A DNA stretch of 5,700 bases from Halomonas sp. (GTDB lineage: Bacteria > Pseudomonadota > Gammaproteobacteria > Pseudomonadales > Halomonadaceae), in NCBI GenBank assembly GCA_003560175.1, contig PWIZ01000050.1:1-5700 (forward strand), read 5' to 3'. The translations under genes and the position numbers were made by a program. Under the pieces are notes generated by a model. That model saw only the letters and a program-made list of their open reading frames with translations. It was not told the origin of the DNA and did no database searches. Of the stretch, positions 1-5,700 are shown piece by piece (position 1 is the stretch's first letter; each line of letters starts with the position of its first letter).

Positions 1-36
1 CGCTCTCGCATCCTGCGCCGCTCTCGCATCCTGCGC
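1..36. repeat. Exact 18-bp tandem duplication (two copies)
   Basis: The unit CGCTCTCGCATCCTGCGC occurs at 1-18 and again, base for base, at 19-36. The next four bases (CGCT) start a third copy before the match is lost. The unit is a multiple of three, so it would add six residues to any reading frame without shifting it. All three plus frames stay open through the repeat, and the minus strand can also be read through it, so the sequence does not say which strand, if any, is coding. More copies may lie left of the window. The duplication is certain; its meaning is unknown. Confidence 0.9.
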
Positions 37-160
37 CGCTTGCAGGGCCGGCGCGGGCCGTCCATGGCCCGCCCGTTCGGAGCAGTGCTCCTCACCCCTG
101 GCGTAGGACCTACTTTACGACTTGTCCCCAGCGCCCCTTGTGTTGTTGTGAGACAACCCT
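37..160. other. Unassigned region downstream of aguA
   Basis: No gene is supported here. Three partial readings are possible. A plus-strand frame open from the left edge stops with TAG at 104-106 and could be the tail of a gene convergent with aguA. A second plus frame runs on to 258 but overlaps aguA, so it is unlikely. On the minus strand an ATG at 65-63 opens a very arginine-rich peptide with no good ribosome binding site. A weak hairpin just after the aguA stop (GTTGT/ACAAC arms, 145-157, 3-base loop) has no clear T-tract, so it is not a convincing terminator. Nothing resembling aguB (N-carbamoylputrescine amidase) starts here. Confidence 0.5.
79..113. repeat. Two adjacent odd-centred palindromes
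   Basis: GGAGCA-G-TGCTCC (79-91) and GTAGG-A-CCTAC (103-113) are perfect inverted repeats around a single central base, with centres 23 bp apart. A one-base loop cannot form a stable RNA hairpin, so if functional they would more likely be protein-binding DNA sites than terminators. They lie downstream of aguA and could belong to the control region of a gene left of the window. The symmetry is seen directly; any function is a guess, and short palindromes arise by chance in GC-rich DNA. Confidence 0.3.
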
Positions 161-1204
161 TCAGGTCTGTATGCCCAGGCTGCCCTGGGGCAGCTGCATG
201 GTCAGGCAGTGCAGGCTGCCGTGCTGGCGAATCACGCTCAGGCAATCGATGGGGATGATGTCACGCCCGGGGAAGGCGCCGGCCAGGGCGGTGAGGGCCC
301 GGGTATCGGCGGCATCGCCGTAGGTGGGCACCAGCACCGCGCCGTTGATGATCAGGAAATTGGCATAGGTGGCGGGCAACCGGTGGCCGTCCACCGGGTC
401 GAAGCAGGCGGCGGGCCAGGGCAGTGGCACCAGCCGGTAGGGCTCGCCGTCCCGGCGGCGCAACGCCTTGAGCTCCGTCTCCATGGCGGCCAGTGCCGGG
501 TAGTGGGGGTCGCGCTCGTCGTCGCAGCGCACGTAGGCGATGGTGGCCGGGTCGCAGAAGCGCGCCAGGGTATCCACGTGGCTGTCGGTGTCGTCGCCCT
601 CCAGGTGGCCGTGGGCCAGCCACAGCACCCGGGTTACGCCAAAGTCCTCGTGCAGCCAGTCTTCCACCGCCTGGCGGTCCAGGCCCGGGTTGCGGTTGGG
701 GTTGAGCAGGCAGGCCTCGGTGGTCAGCAGGGTGTCGGCACCGTCGCTCTCCAGGGCGCCGCCCTCCAGGACCAGGCCGCGCTCGCTCACCGGGCAGGCG
801 TAGACGCCGGTATCGGCCAGGCGGCGGGTCAGGGTGTTGTCTCGGGCGGCGGAAAACTTGCCCCCCCAGCCGGTGAAGACGTAGTCGTGCAGGCGCAGGG
901 TGTCGTTCTCTTCCACCGCGAGCGGGCCGTGGTCACGGGTCCAGGTGTCGTCGCTCTCGGCTACCACCAGATGCAGGCGCCTGGAGGGCACGCCGAGGCA
1001 GGCGAAGCGGCGGGCCAGGTGGGTGCGGGTGGCGGTATCGGAGACGCTGACCAGCACATCCTGGTAGCGGGCGATGGCCACGACCATGGCCTCCAGGGTG
1101 GCCTCGATCCGTTCGAGCATGTGGGCCCAGTCGCTCTCGGGGCTGGGCCAGGTGAGCTGGACCGCATCCTGGGGATGCCATTCGGGAAGCAGACGTTTGG
1201 CCAT
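161..1204 (-). CDS. aguA: Agmatine deiminase (agmatine iminohydrolase)
   Basis: AguA hydrolyses agmatine to N-carbamoylputrescine and ammonia, a cytoplasmic step of the arginine decarboxylase route to putrescine; AguB normally completes it. The 347-residue product is near the usual family length. Visible guanidino-group deiminase signatures (PAD_porph family) are the N-terminal PEWHPQDAVQLTWP (7-20), TWTRDHGP (87-94), LEGGALESDG (146-155), GHLEGDDTDSHVD (199-211, with likely catalytic His209), YANFLIINGAVLVPTYG (280-296) and GSLHCLTMQ (329-337, with the presumed nucleophile Cys333). No signal peptide is seen. The start is weakly supported, because no good Shine-Dalgarno precedes the ATG. It is kept because the next Met (29) would remove the conserved N-terminal block. 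The gene is transcribed divergently from lolC, and aguB is not adjacent on the visible side. A long plus-strand ORF opposite it is a GC-rich shadow. Confidence 0.94.
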   Translation of the reverse strand: MAKRLLPEWHPQDAVQLTWPSPESDWAHMLERIEATLEAMVVAIARYQDVLVSVSDTATRTHLARRFACLGVPSRRLHLVVAESDDTWTRDHGPLAVEENDTLRLHDYVFTGWGGKFSAARDNTLTRRLADTGVYACPVSERGLVLEGGALESDGADTLLTTEACLLNPNRNPGLDRQAVEDWLHEDFGVTRVLWLAHGHLEGDDTDSHVDTLARFCDPATIAYVRCDDERDPHYPALAAMETELKALRRRDGEPYRLVPLPWPAACFDPVDGHRLPATYANFLIINGAVLVPTYGDAADTRALTALAGAFPGRDIIPIDCLSVIRQHGSLHCLTMQLPQGSLGIQT

Positions 1205-1229
1205 GGTCGGAGAAAACCCCGCTGGGTGG

Positions 1230-1273
1230 ATCGTTGGGTCAGGTGGCGAATGTAGGCATCAATGGGCAACGAT
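1230..1273. promoter_or_regulatory. Spaced inverted repeat spanning the aguA promoter
   Basis: ATCGTTG (1230-1236) and CAACGAT (1267-1273) are exact reverse complements, 30 bp apart, with centres 37 bp apart. The left arm lies just past the predicted aguA start point, the right arm overlaps the inner edge of the predicted -35 box, and the -10 lies between. That layout would suit a repressor binding two sites around a promoter, but no regulator gene is in the window. A 7-bp match could be chance. Confidence 0.3.
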
Positions 1274-1277
1274 GCAA
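1249..1277 (-). promoter_or_regulatory. Putative sigma70-type promoter of aguA
   Basis: Read on the minus strand, TTGCAT (1277-1272) and TACATT (1254-1249) are separated by exactly 17 bases. The -10 matches TATAAT at four of six positions and the -35 matches TTGACA at three. Transcription would begin near 1242, leaving a leader of about 38 bases before the aguA ATG. The spacing and orientation fit, but the boxes are only moderate and this is a visual match. Confidence 0.4.
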
Positions 1278-1412
1278 GGGGGCCGTCATCATCCTGCGGG
1301 CCCGCTGATGTCGCCACCGCCAGGGTGCAAATCCGCGGCAAGGGGCGGGCGCCCCGATGCAGCGGCAGATAAAAAGCCTTACCATGGGCGCCCGCTGACA
1401 AGGAACGCCTCC
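1278..1412 (+). promoter_or_regulatory. lolC upstream region with GC palindromes
   Basis: This is the lolC-proximal part of the 208-bp divergent spacer. It contains GCGGGCCCGC (1296-1305), a compact hairpin-capable GGGGCGGGCGCCCC (1342-1355), and a second copy of the palindrome GGGCGCCC at 1386-1393, whose first copy is at 1347-1354. The only promoter-like pair seen is ATGCAG (1357-1362), 17 bases, TACCAT (1380-1385), which is weak at -35. The lolC ribosome binding site AAGGA (1400-1404) sits 8 bases before its ATG. Short GC palindromes are common in DNA of this composition. Confidence 0.3.
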
Positions 1413-2654
1413 ATGCTCGACCGCCTGCCTTTCCTGATCGGGTTGCGCTACGTGCGCGCCAAGCGCCGCAACCACTTTATCTCCTTCATCTCACTGACTT
1501 CCATGCTGGGCCTGATGCTGGGCGTAGCGGTATTGATCCTGGTGCTCTCGGTGATGAACGGCTTCGACCACGAGCTGCGTACGCGCATCCTCGGCATGGT
1601 GCCCCACGCCAAGGTCGAGTCCCGCACTGGGATGGTGGAGTGGGAGTCCCTGGCCGCGCGGCTGATGGAGCGTGAACGGGTGATTGGCGCCGCCCCCTAC
1701 GTGGAACAGCAGGGGATGTTCTCGGTGGGCGGCCGCAACGAGGGCGCCATGGTCAACGGCATCCATCCCGAGTGGGAGGACCGCGTCTCGATCATTGGTC
1801 GTCACATGCAGCAGGGGGCGCTGGACGACCTGCAGCCGGGGGAGTGGAACATTGTGCTGGGCTCGATCCTGGCCCGCCGGCTGGGGGTTGGGGTGGGAGA
1901 TACCGTGACCCTACTGGTGCCAGAGGCCTCGATCACTCCGGCCGGGGTCTTCCCGCGTCTCAAGCGTTTCACGGTGAGCGGTGTGTTCAGCGTCGGCGCC
2001 GACCTGGACGCCGGCCTGGCCTATGCCAATATCGAGGACATGCAGACCCTGGCACGCTTGGGTGACGCCGTGGGTGGGCTGCGGCTGGAGCTCGACGACC
2101 TCTTCGAGGCCAGTGCGGAGACGCGCAGCATCGTCAACGAACTGGGGCCGGGCTATCGCGGCGTCGACTGGACCTTCTCCCACGGCAACCTGTTCCAGGC
2201 GATCCAGATGGAGAAGCGAATGATCGGGCTGCTGCTCACGGTCATCATTGCCGTGGCGGCCTTCAATATCGTGTCGACCCTGGTGATGGTGGTCACCGAC
2301 AAGCATGCCGATATCGCCATCCTGCGAACCATCGGCGCCACGCCGCGTTCGATCATGGGCATCTTCATCGTCCAGGGGCTGGCCATCGGGGTGATCGGTA
2401 TCCTGGTTGGCGTGGTGCTCGGGGTGCTGCTGGCCCTGACCATCTCCAATATCATCGACGGGGTCGAGAGCCTGTTCGGCATCCAGTTCCTCGATGCCGG
2501 GGTCTACTTCATCAGCAACCTGCCCTCGCGCCTCGACTGGACCGACGTGCGCGATATCGTCGCCGCGGCCCTGGTCCTGACCTTCCTTTCCACCCTCTAT
2601 CCGGCCTGGCGGGCGGCCAAGGTCAAGCCGGCGGAGGTGCTGCGCTATGAGTGA
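1413..2654 (+). CDS. lolC: Lipoprotein-releasing ABC transporter permease LolC (or LolF-type)
   Basis: This is the inner-membrane permease that, with LolD, extracts outer-membrane lipoproteins and passes them to LolA. The 413-residue product has the MacB/FtsX layout: TM1 about 26-48, a large periplasmic domain about 49-268, TM2 about 270-294, TM3 about 313-345 and TM4 about 380-397. The start MLDRLPFLIGLRYVRAKRRN matches the LolC/E N-terminus. A Pro-containing segment at 170-185 (PEASITPAGVFP plus following basic residues) corresponds to the LolA-binding hook of E. coli LolC as I recall it. The cytoplasmic coupling segment ADIAILRTIGATPRSIM lies at 299-315, and the end LYPAWRAAKVKPAEVLRYE is typical. 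The ATG was chosen because AAGGA lies 8 bases upstream; the frame is open further 5' but that part does not look like LolC and runs into aguA. The stop overlaps the lolD start, indicating one operon. With no lolE beside it, the protein may act as a single-type permease (LolF). Confidence 0.93.
   Translation: MLDRLPFLIGLRYVRAKRRNHFISFISLTSMLGLMLGVAVLILVLSVMNGFDHELRTRILGMVPHAKVESRTGMVEWESLAARLMERERVIGAAPYVEQQGMFSVGGRNEGAMVNGIHPEWEDRVSIIGRHMQQGALDDLQPGEWNIVLGSILARRLGVGVGDTVTLLVPEASITPAGVFPRLKRFTVSGVFSVGADLDAGLAYANIEDMQTLARLGDAVGGLRLELDDLFEASAETRSIVNELGPGYRGVDWTFSHGNLFQAIQMEKRMIGLLLTVIIAVAAFNIVSTLVMVVTDKHADIAILRTIGATPRSIMGIFIVQGLAIGVIGILVGVVLGVLLALTISNIIDGVESLFGIQFLDAGVYFISNLPSRLDWTDVRDIVAAALVLTFLSTLYPAWRAAKVKPAEVLRYE
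2633..2638 (+). promoter_or_regulatory. lolD Shine-Dalgarno within lolC
   Basis: GGAGGT is a near-perfect anti-16S match located inside the last codons of lolC, 8 bases before the lolD ATG. It decides the lolD start and shows lolD is translated from the lolC transcript. Confidence 0.8.
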
Positions 2655-3399
2655 GACGACCATGCAAGCCACAGCCGATCAGGGCGCCCGCGCGGCGCAG
2701 GGCAGCATCATGCTGGAGTGCCTCGACCTGACCCGTGTCTACAGTGAGGGTCCCCAGGACGTCACCGTGCTGGAGGGCCTGGCATTGACCGTCCACGCCG
2801 GCGAGCGGGTGGCCATCGTCGGTAGCTCCGGTTCCGGCAAGACCACCCTGCTCAACCTGCTGGGCGGCCTCGATCAGCCCACCCGGGGCGAGGTGCGCAT
2901 CGCCGGCGAGTCGCTGCTGGCGCTGGGCGACGCGGCCCTGGGTCGGTTCCGCAACCGGCATATCGGCTTCGTCTACCAGTTCCACCATCTACTGGCCGAG
3001 TTCACCGCCCTGGAGAATGCCGCGCTGCCGCTGATCGTGCGTGGGCAGCGCAAGAAGGAGGCCGAGGCCTGCGCTCGTAAGCTGCTGGAGCGCGTGGGAA
3101 TGGCCGAGCGTGCCGATCACAAGCCCGGTGAGCTCTCCGGCGGGGAGCGTCAGCGCGTAGCCATCGCCCGCGCCCTGGTCACCGACCCGAGCCTGGTGCT
3201 GATGGATGAGCCCACCGGCAACCTCGATCAGCACACCGCGGCCAGCATCCTGGCGCTGATGGATGAGCTGGCCCGCACTTCCGCCTGCGCCTTCGTGATC
3301 GTGACCCATGACCCGGCCTTGGCCGCCCACCAGGACCGGGTCATGCGCCTGGATGCAGGGCGCCTGGCCGAGCAGCCGCGGGACCCGGCGGGGGGCTAG
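2647..3399 (+). CDS. lolD: Lipoprotein-releasing ABC transporter ATPase LolD
   Basis: LolD is the cytoplasmic ATPase that powers lipoprotein release by the Lol permease. The 250-residue product has every ABC motif in order: Walker A GSSGSGKT (59-66), Q-loop Gln111 within YQFHHLLAEF (110-119), which is the LolD-specific form of this region, signature LSGGERQR (163-170), Walker B with catalytic Glu LVLMDEPTGNLD (183-194), and H-loop His221. Nothing essential is missing. The ATG at 2647 overlaps the lolC stop by 8 bases (ATGAGTGA). A strong GGAGGT at 2633-2638, inside the lolC tail and 8 bases upstream, supports this start over the in-frame ATG at 2662. About 20 residues precede the conserved ABC core, a modest N-terminal extension. 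The overlap implies coupled translation with lolC. A GC-rich hairpin follows the stop. Confidence 0.97.
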   Translation: MSETTMQATADQGARAAQGSIMLECLDLTRVYSEGPQDVTVLEGLALTVHAGERVAIVGSSGSGKTTLLNLLGGLDQPTRGEVRIAGESLLALGDAALGRFRNRHIGFVYQFHHLLAEFTALENAALPLIVRGQRKKEAEACARKLLERVGMAERADHKPGELSGGERQRVAIARALVTDPSLVLMDEPTGNLDQHTAASILALMDELARTSACAFVIVTHDPALAAHQDRVMRLDAGRLAEQPRDPAGG

Positions 3400-3438
3400 G
3401 CTCACGGCTGGCAGCATGCCATCACCCGGTAACAACAG

Positions 3439-3464
3439 ACGGCCGGCCCCTGGGGGTCGGCCGT
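3439..3464. terminator. Bidirectional terminator between lolD and the DUF2062 gene
   Basis: Bases 3439-3449 pair with 3454-3464 around a CTGG loop. The outer arms ACGGCCG/CGGCCGT are perfect, followed by one G-U wobble and a run of G-C pairs. On the plus strand the stem is followed by only a short T run (GTTTG). On the minus strand it is followed by CTGTTGTT. The genes on both sides converge on it, so it probably ends both transcripts. The T-tracts are imperfect, but the stem is strong. Confidence 0.8.
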
Positions 3465-3488
3465 TTGCGTAGGCGAGGAAGACGAGGG

Positions 3489-4028
3489 CTAGAGCGGATC
3501 GTCTTCGCAGGGCGTTCTGCGCCGCCGCCGCCGTGCCTTCCAGCTGCGCGAGACCTGCCAGCGCCAGATCAGCCGGATGACCAGATTGCCGAGCAGTGCC
3601 AGGGCGATGGCGCTGAACACCGAGCCCACGGCCAGGGCGGGCAGGATATCGGCCATCTGCTCAGCGATCCAACGAGTGGAGAGTCGCTCTGGGGCTTCCC
3701 GAGCCGGGGTGTTCATCAGCCAGGCGCCGAGGCGGTAGTTGCCGTAGAAGATCAGCGGCATGGTCAGCGGGTTGGTAATCCACACGAGGCCCACAGAGAG
3801 CGGTAGGTTGGCGCGGGCCAGCCAGGCGCCAAGGGCGGCCACTGCCATCTGGAAGGGGATCGGCAGCATGGCGCTGAACAGGCCTACCGAGAAGGCGTTG
3901 GCCACGCTGCGTCGGCTGAGTACCCAAAGGGCGGGGTTGCCGATCAGGTGACTCATGAAACGCAGCGAGCGCTGACGCCTGAGTGTCTCGGGGTGTGGGA
4001 TGTAGCGCTGTAGGAAGCGGCGCGGCAT
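3489..4028 (-). CDS. DUF2062 family inner-membrane protein
   Basis: This 179-residue protein belongs to the DUF2062 family, whose function is not established. Recognisable family features are NPALW (31-35), RRSVANAFSVGLFSAMLPIP (39-58), RANLPLS (72-78) and WITNPLTMPLIFYGNYRLG (83-101). Hydrophobic segments lie about 43-70, 77-104 and 128-155, so it should sit in the inner membrane. The C-terminus after the last segment is strongly basic (RSWKARRRRRRTP, 161-173) and then acidic (CEDDPL), suggesting a cytoplasmic tail. The ATG at 4028 has no strong ribosome binding site, but the N-terminal HPETL and following residues look family-like, so it is retained. The gene converges on lolD and diverges from comEC. 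Similar proteins are, as I recall, often found beside comEC and lol genes in gammaproteobacteria, without a proven link. Confidence 0.9.
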   Translation of the reverse strand: MPRRFLQRYIPHPETLRRQRSLRFMSHLIGNPALWVLSRRSVANAFSVGLFSAMLPIPFQMAVAALGAWLARANLPLSVGLVWITNPLTMPLIFYGNYRLGAWLMNTPAREAPERLSTRWIAEQMADILPALAVGSVFSAIALALLGNLVIRLIWRWQVSRSWKARRRRRRTPCEDDPL

Positions 4029-4151
4029 GGCGTCGGGCTCGCGGCATCGTGACGCGAGCTATTATCCATAGATTAGCCTGCCTCCGCCATGGCGGCGCTT
4101 ACACGCAAGGCGCCGTGGACGTGCAGTCATGCATCCACCCGGAGCAAGGGA
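4029..4151. promoter_or_regulatory. Divergent promoter region, DUF2062 gene / comEC
   Basis: This 123-bp spacer contains the most AT-rich patch of its surroundings (about 4060-4075). On the plus strand TATTAT (4060-4065) matches a -10 box at five of six positions and would serve comEC. On the minus strand GATAAT (4066-4061) overlaps it and would serve the DUF2062 gene. I see no good -35 box for either direction. The comEC Shine-Dalgarno is GGAG at 4141-4144, 7 bases before its ATG. Confidence 0.4.
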
Positions 4152-5700
4152 ATGCGACCAGGAATGGCCATCTCTCTGGCCCTGGCCGTCCTCATTGGCC
4201 TGGGGCTGGGTAGCCACCCGCCGCCGGGGCTGCTGGAGGGGCTCGGGCTCCTCGCTCTGATGCTGCTGGCCCGGCGCCGGTCGGCCGGCGGTTTGCCGCT
4301 GGTGGCGCTGGCCTGGGTGGTCGCCGCCCTGCTGCTGGCCCGCGGCGCCATCCTGCCGGAGGGGCTCATCCGCGAGGACCTCGCCGTGGAGGGGCGGCTG
4401 GTGACAGTGGCCGAGGAGGGGCGGCTTAGCCGTGTGACCCTGGTGGTCTCCCGGTGTCGCCCCCGAGTCGAGGGCCGACTCGCCTGCGATCGGCTTCAGC
4501 GGCTGCGCCTGAGCGTCTTCGAGGCGCCTCCCATGCAGCCCGGCGAGCACTGGGCGCTGACCGTGCGTCTGCGCCCGCCAGCGGGCTTCGCCAATCCTCA
4601 CACCTTCGACTACGAAGCCTGGTTGTGGCGCGAGGGTATCCAGGCTACCGGCTATGTGCGCCGTGAGCCGGCGCCGCGGCGGCTGGCCGAGTCCACTCCA
4701 GGGCTGCGCGAGCGGGCCCTGGCCCACCTGGAGGCGCAGGCGCTGCCGCCTCGTGCCGAGCGCTGGTTGGCAGCGCTGACCCTGGGCGCCGGTGAGCGGC
4801 TGATCGCCGATGACTGGGCGCTGCTCAACGCCAGCGGCACCACGCACCTGATGGTGATCTCCGGCCTCCACGTGGGGTTGGTGGCGGGCTTCGCCCTGCT
4901 GCTGGGCCGCGGGGCGGCCCGGTTGGCGACCCCCGAGCGCTGGCGCCTGGCCGTGTGGCCCTGGTGGCTGGCCGGCGCTACGGCGGTGGGCTATGCAACC
5001 CTCTCGGGGCTAGAGCCGCCGGCGCTGCGCGCCCTGGTGATGGCGCTGGTAGGGCTCTGGGTGGCCAGCGGACGCCACGCCCCGGGTCCCTGGCAGGGTT
5101 GGTGGCTGGCGCTGGCCGCTGTGCTCCTGCTCGACCCCCTGAACGCCTGGCGCCCGGGACTATGGCTCTCCTTCCTGGCGGTGGCGCTGCTGATCCTGGC
5201 CTGGCAGGGGCGGCCTCGTCCGCGGGGGGCGCGCGGCTGGCTGTGGGCGCTGGTCCGGACCCAGCTGCTGCTGGCGCCGCTCATGGCCGCGGCGGTGCTG
5301 CTGGCATTCGCTCGCCTGGCGCCGGCGGCGCCGCTGGTCAACCTGGTAGCCGTGCCCCTGGTCAGCAGCCTGCTGGTGCCGCTGGGACTACTCGGTTGGC
5401 TGCTGAGCCCGTTGCCGCCGCTCTCGGCGCTCTGCTGGTGGCTGTTCTCCCTGCTGGCGGAGGCGCTGGTAAGGTGGCTGGAGTCGGCGGTGGCCTGGTT
5501 GCCGCTGTGGCTCCCCGAACCAGTCCTGGTGACCCCCCTGGCGCTCTGTCTGGGTTTGGTGGCGCTGCTCTGGGTGTTACCCGGGCTGACGGGGCTGCTG
5601 CGTGCCGCGGGCAGCCTGGCACTGGCCGCGGTGACGATGAGCCTTGCGCCATCGGGCATTCCCCACGGCCAACTTGAGGTGCGGGTGCTGGACGTGGGCC
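4152..5700 (+). CDS. comEC: DNA internalization channel ComEC/Rec2 (3'-truncated by window edge)
   Basis: ComEC forms the inner-membrane channel through which single-stranded DNA enters during natural transformation. The 516 residues visible show the family order. First come N-terminal hydrophobic segments (about 5-63). An OB-fold-like DUF4131 region follows (about 75-170), containing Cys102/Cys112 and FANPHTFDYEAWLWREGI (146-163). Next is the Competence domain, with LTLGAGERLI (209-218), SGTTHLMVISGLHVG (228-242), YATLSGLEPPALRALVM (281-297) and RPGLWLSFLAVALLIL (334-349), then more hydrophobic segments to about 499. The last residues, EVRVLDVG (509-516), are the expected opening of the metallo-beta-lactamase-like domain (usually LDVGQGDA), where the window ends. 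The ATG at 4152 is preferred over 4164 because GGAG lies 7 bases upstream of it; 4164 has no usable spacing. No frameshift is seen. Whether the gene is functional depends on the unseen C-terminal part. Confidence 0.94.
   Translation, partial: MRPGMAISLALAVLIGLGLGSHPPPGLLEGLGLLALMLLARRRSAGGLPLVALAWVVAALLLARGAILPEGLIREDLAVEGRLVTVAEEGRLSRVTLVVSRCRPRVEGRLACDRLQRLRLSVFEAPPMQPGEHWALTVRLRPPAGFANPHTFDYEAWLWREGIQATGYVRREPAPRRLAESTPGLRERALAHLEAQALPPRAERWLAALTLGAGERLIADDWALLNASGTTHLMVISGLHVGLVAGFALLLGRGAARLATPERWRLAVWPWWLAGATAVGYATLSGLEPPALRALVMALVGLWVASGRHAPGPWQGWWLALAAVLLLDPLNAWRPGLWLSFLAVALLILAWQGRPRPRGARGWLWALVRTQLLLAPLMAAAVLLAFARLAPAAPLVNLVAVPLVSSLLVPLGLLGWLLSPLPPLSALCWWLFSLLAEALVRWLESAVAWLPLWLPEPVLVTPLALCLGLVALLWVLPGLTGLLRAAGSLALAAVTMSLAPSGIPHGQLEVRVLDVG

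Noticed and set aside
145..157. Hairpin after the aguA stop as a terminator
   Set aside because: The stem is only 5 bp, with A-T content and no T-tract after it on the minus strand. It was left as an observation only.
209..1255. A 348-codon plus-strand ORF opposite aguA
   Set aside because: Its product is a low-complexity Gly/Ala/Val/Gln/His mixture with no recognisable motif. aguA on the other strand has clear catalytic motifs. Long antisense ORFs are expected in GC-rich genes.
1342..1393. Two GGGCGCCC palindromes and a GC hairpin as a riboswitch or attenuator before lolC
   Set aside because: There is no conserved aptamer pattern, no leader peptide, and no T-tract after the hairpin. Short GC palindromes are likely by chance here.
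1074..1412. N-terminal extension of the lolC reading frame
   Set aside because: The frame is open for 113 more codons, but this part lacks similarity to LolC, overlaps aguA, and would bypass the well-placed AAGGA before the ATG at 1413.
1911..2672. A 253-codon minus-strand ORF opposite lolC
   Set aside because: The product is rich in Asp, Gly, His and Gln without a domain, and it lies wholly against a well-supported lolC. It is a shadow frame.
2662..3399. Alternative lolD start at the second ATG
   Set aside because: No ribosome binding site has suitable spacing for it, whereas GGAGGT lies 8 bases before the ATG at 2647.
4062..4871. A 269-codon minus-strand ORF opposite the start of comEC
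   Set aside because: Its composition is typical of reverse reading of Leu/Ala-rich membrane protein codons, and no domain is visible. The comEC frame has family motifs throughout.
4955..5677. A 240-codon plus-strand ORF inside comEC in another frame
   Set aside because: The Gly/Ala-rich product overlaps the continuous comEC frame, which carries the Competence-domain motifs, so it is an out-of-frame shadow.

Overview
The window looks like a chromosomal housekeeping segment from a GC-rich gammaproteobacterium, probably near Halomonadaceae or Pseudomonadales. This is inferred from GC-rich third codon positions, an outer-membrane lipoprotein export system (so a Gram-negative cell), and the order lolC-lolD / DUF2062 / comEC, which I recall from that part of the class. 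No database search was possible, so the taxon is tentative. There are no tRNAs, rRNAs, insertion sequences, CRISPR arrays or phage genes.

Layout. Positions 1-160 hold no gene I can defend, only an exact 18-bp tandem duplication at the left edge and two short palindromes. An agmatine deiminase gene (aguA) runs leftward, 1204 to 161. A 208-bp divergent intergenic region (1205-1412) carries a plausible aguA promoter lying inside a spaced inverted repeat. Rightward come lolC (1413-2654) and lolD (2647-3399), overlapping by 8 bases. A strong GC-rich hairpin (3439-3464) separates lolD from a convergent gene for a small DUF2062 membrane protein (4028 to 3489). A 123-bp AT-enriched spacer then separates that gene from divergent comEC (4152 onward). 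comEC is cut by the window edge just as its metallo-beta-lactamase-like domain begins.

How the genes work together. LolC and LolD are the permease and ATPase of the inner-membrane machine that extracts lipoproteins and hands them to the periplasmic chaperone LolA. No second permease gene (lolE) follows lolD here, so the complex may use one permease type, or lolE may lie elsewhere. ComEC is the DNA-uptake channel of natural transformation. The DUF2062 protein has no assigned role. AguA acts in putrescine formation from agmatine and has no visible functional link to its neighbours; its usual partner aguB is not adjacent on the visible side.

Overall this is an ordinary region. I see no convincing new system. 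The points worth a second look are the lone Lol permease, the inverted repeat around the aguA promoter, and the unexplained left end.
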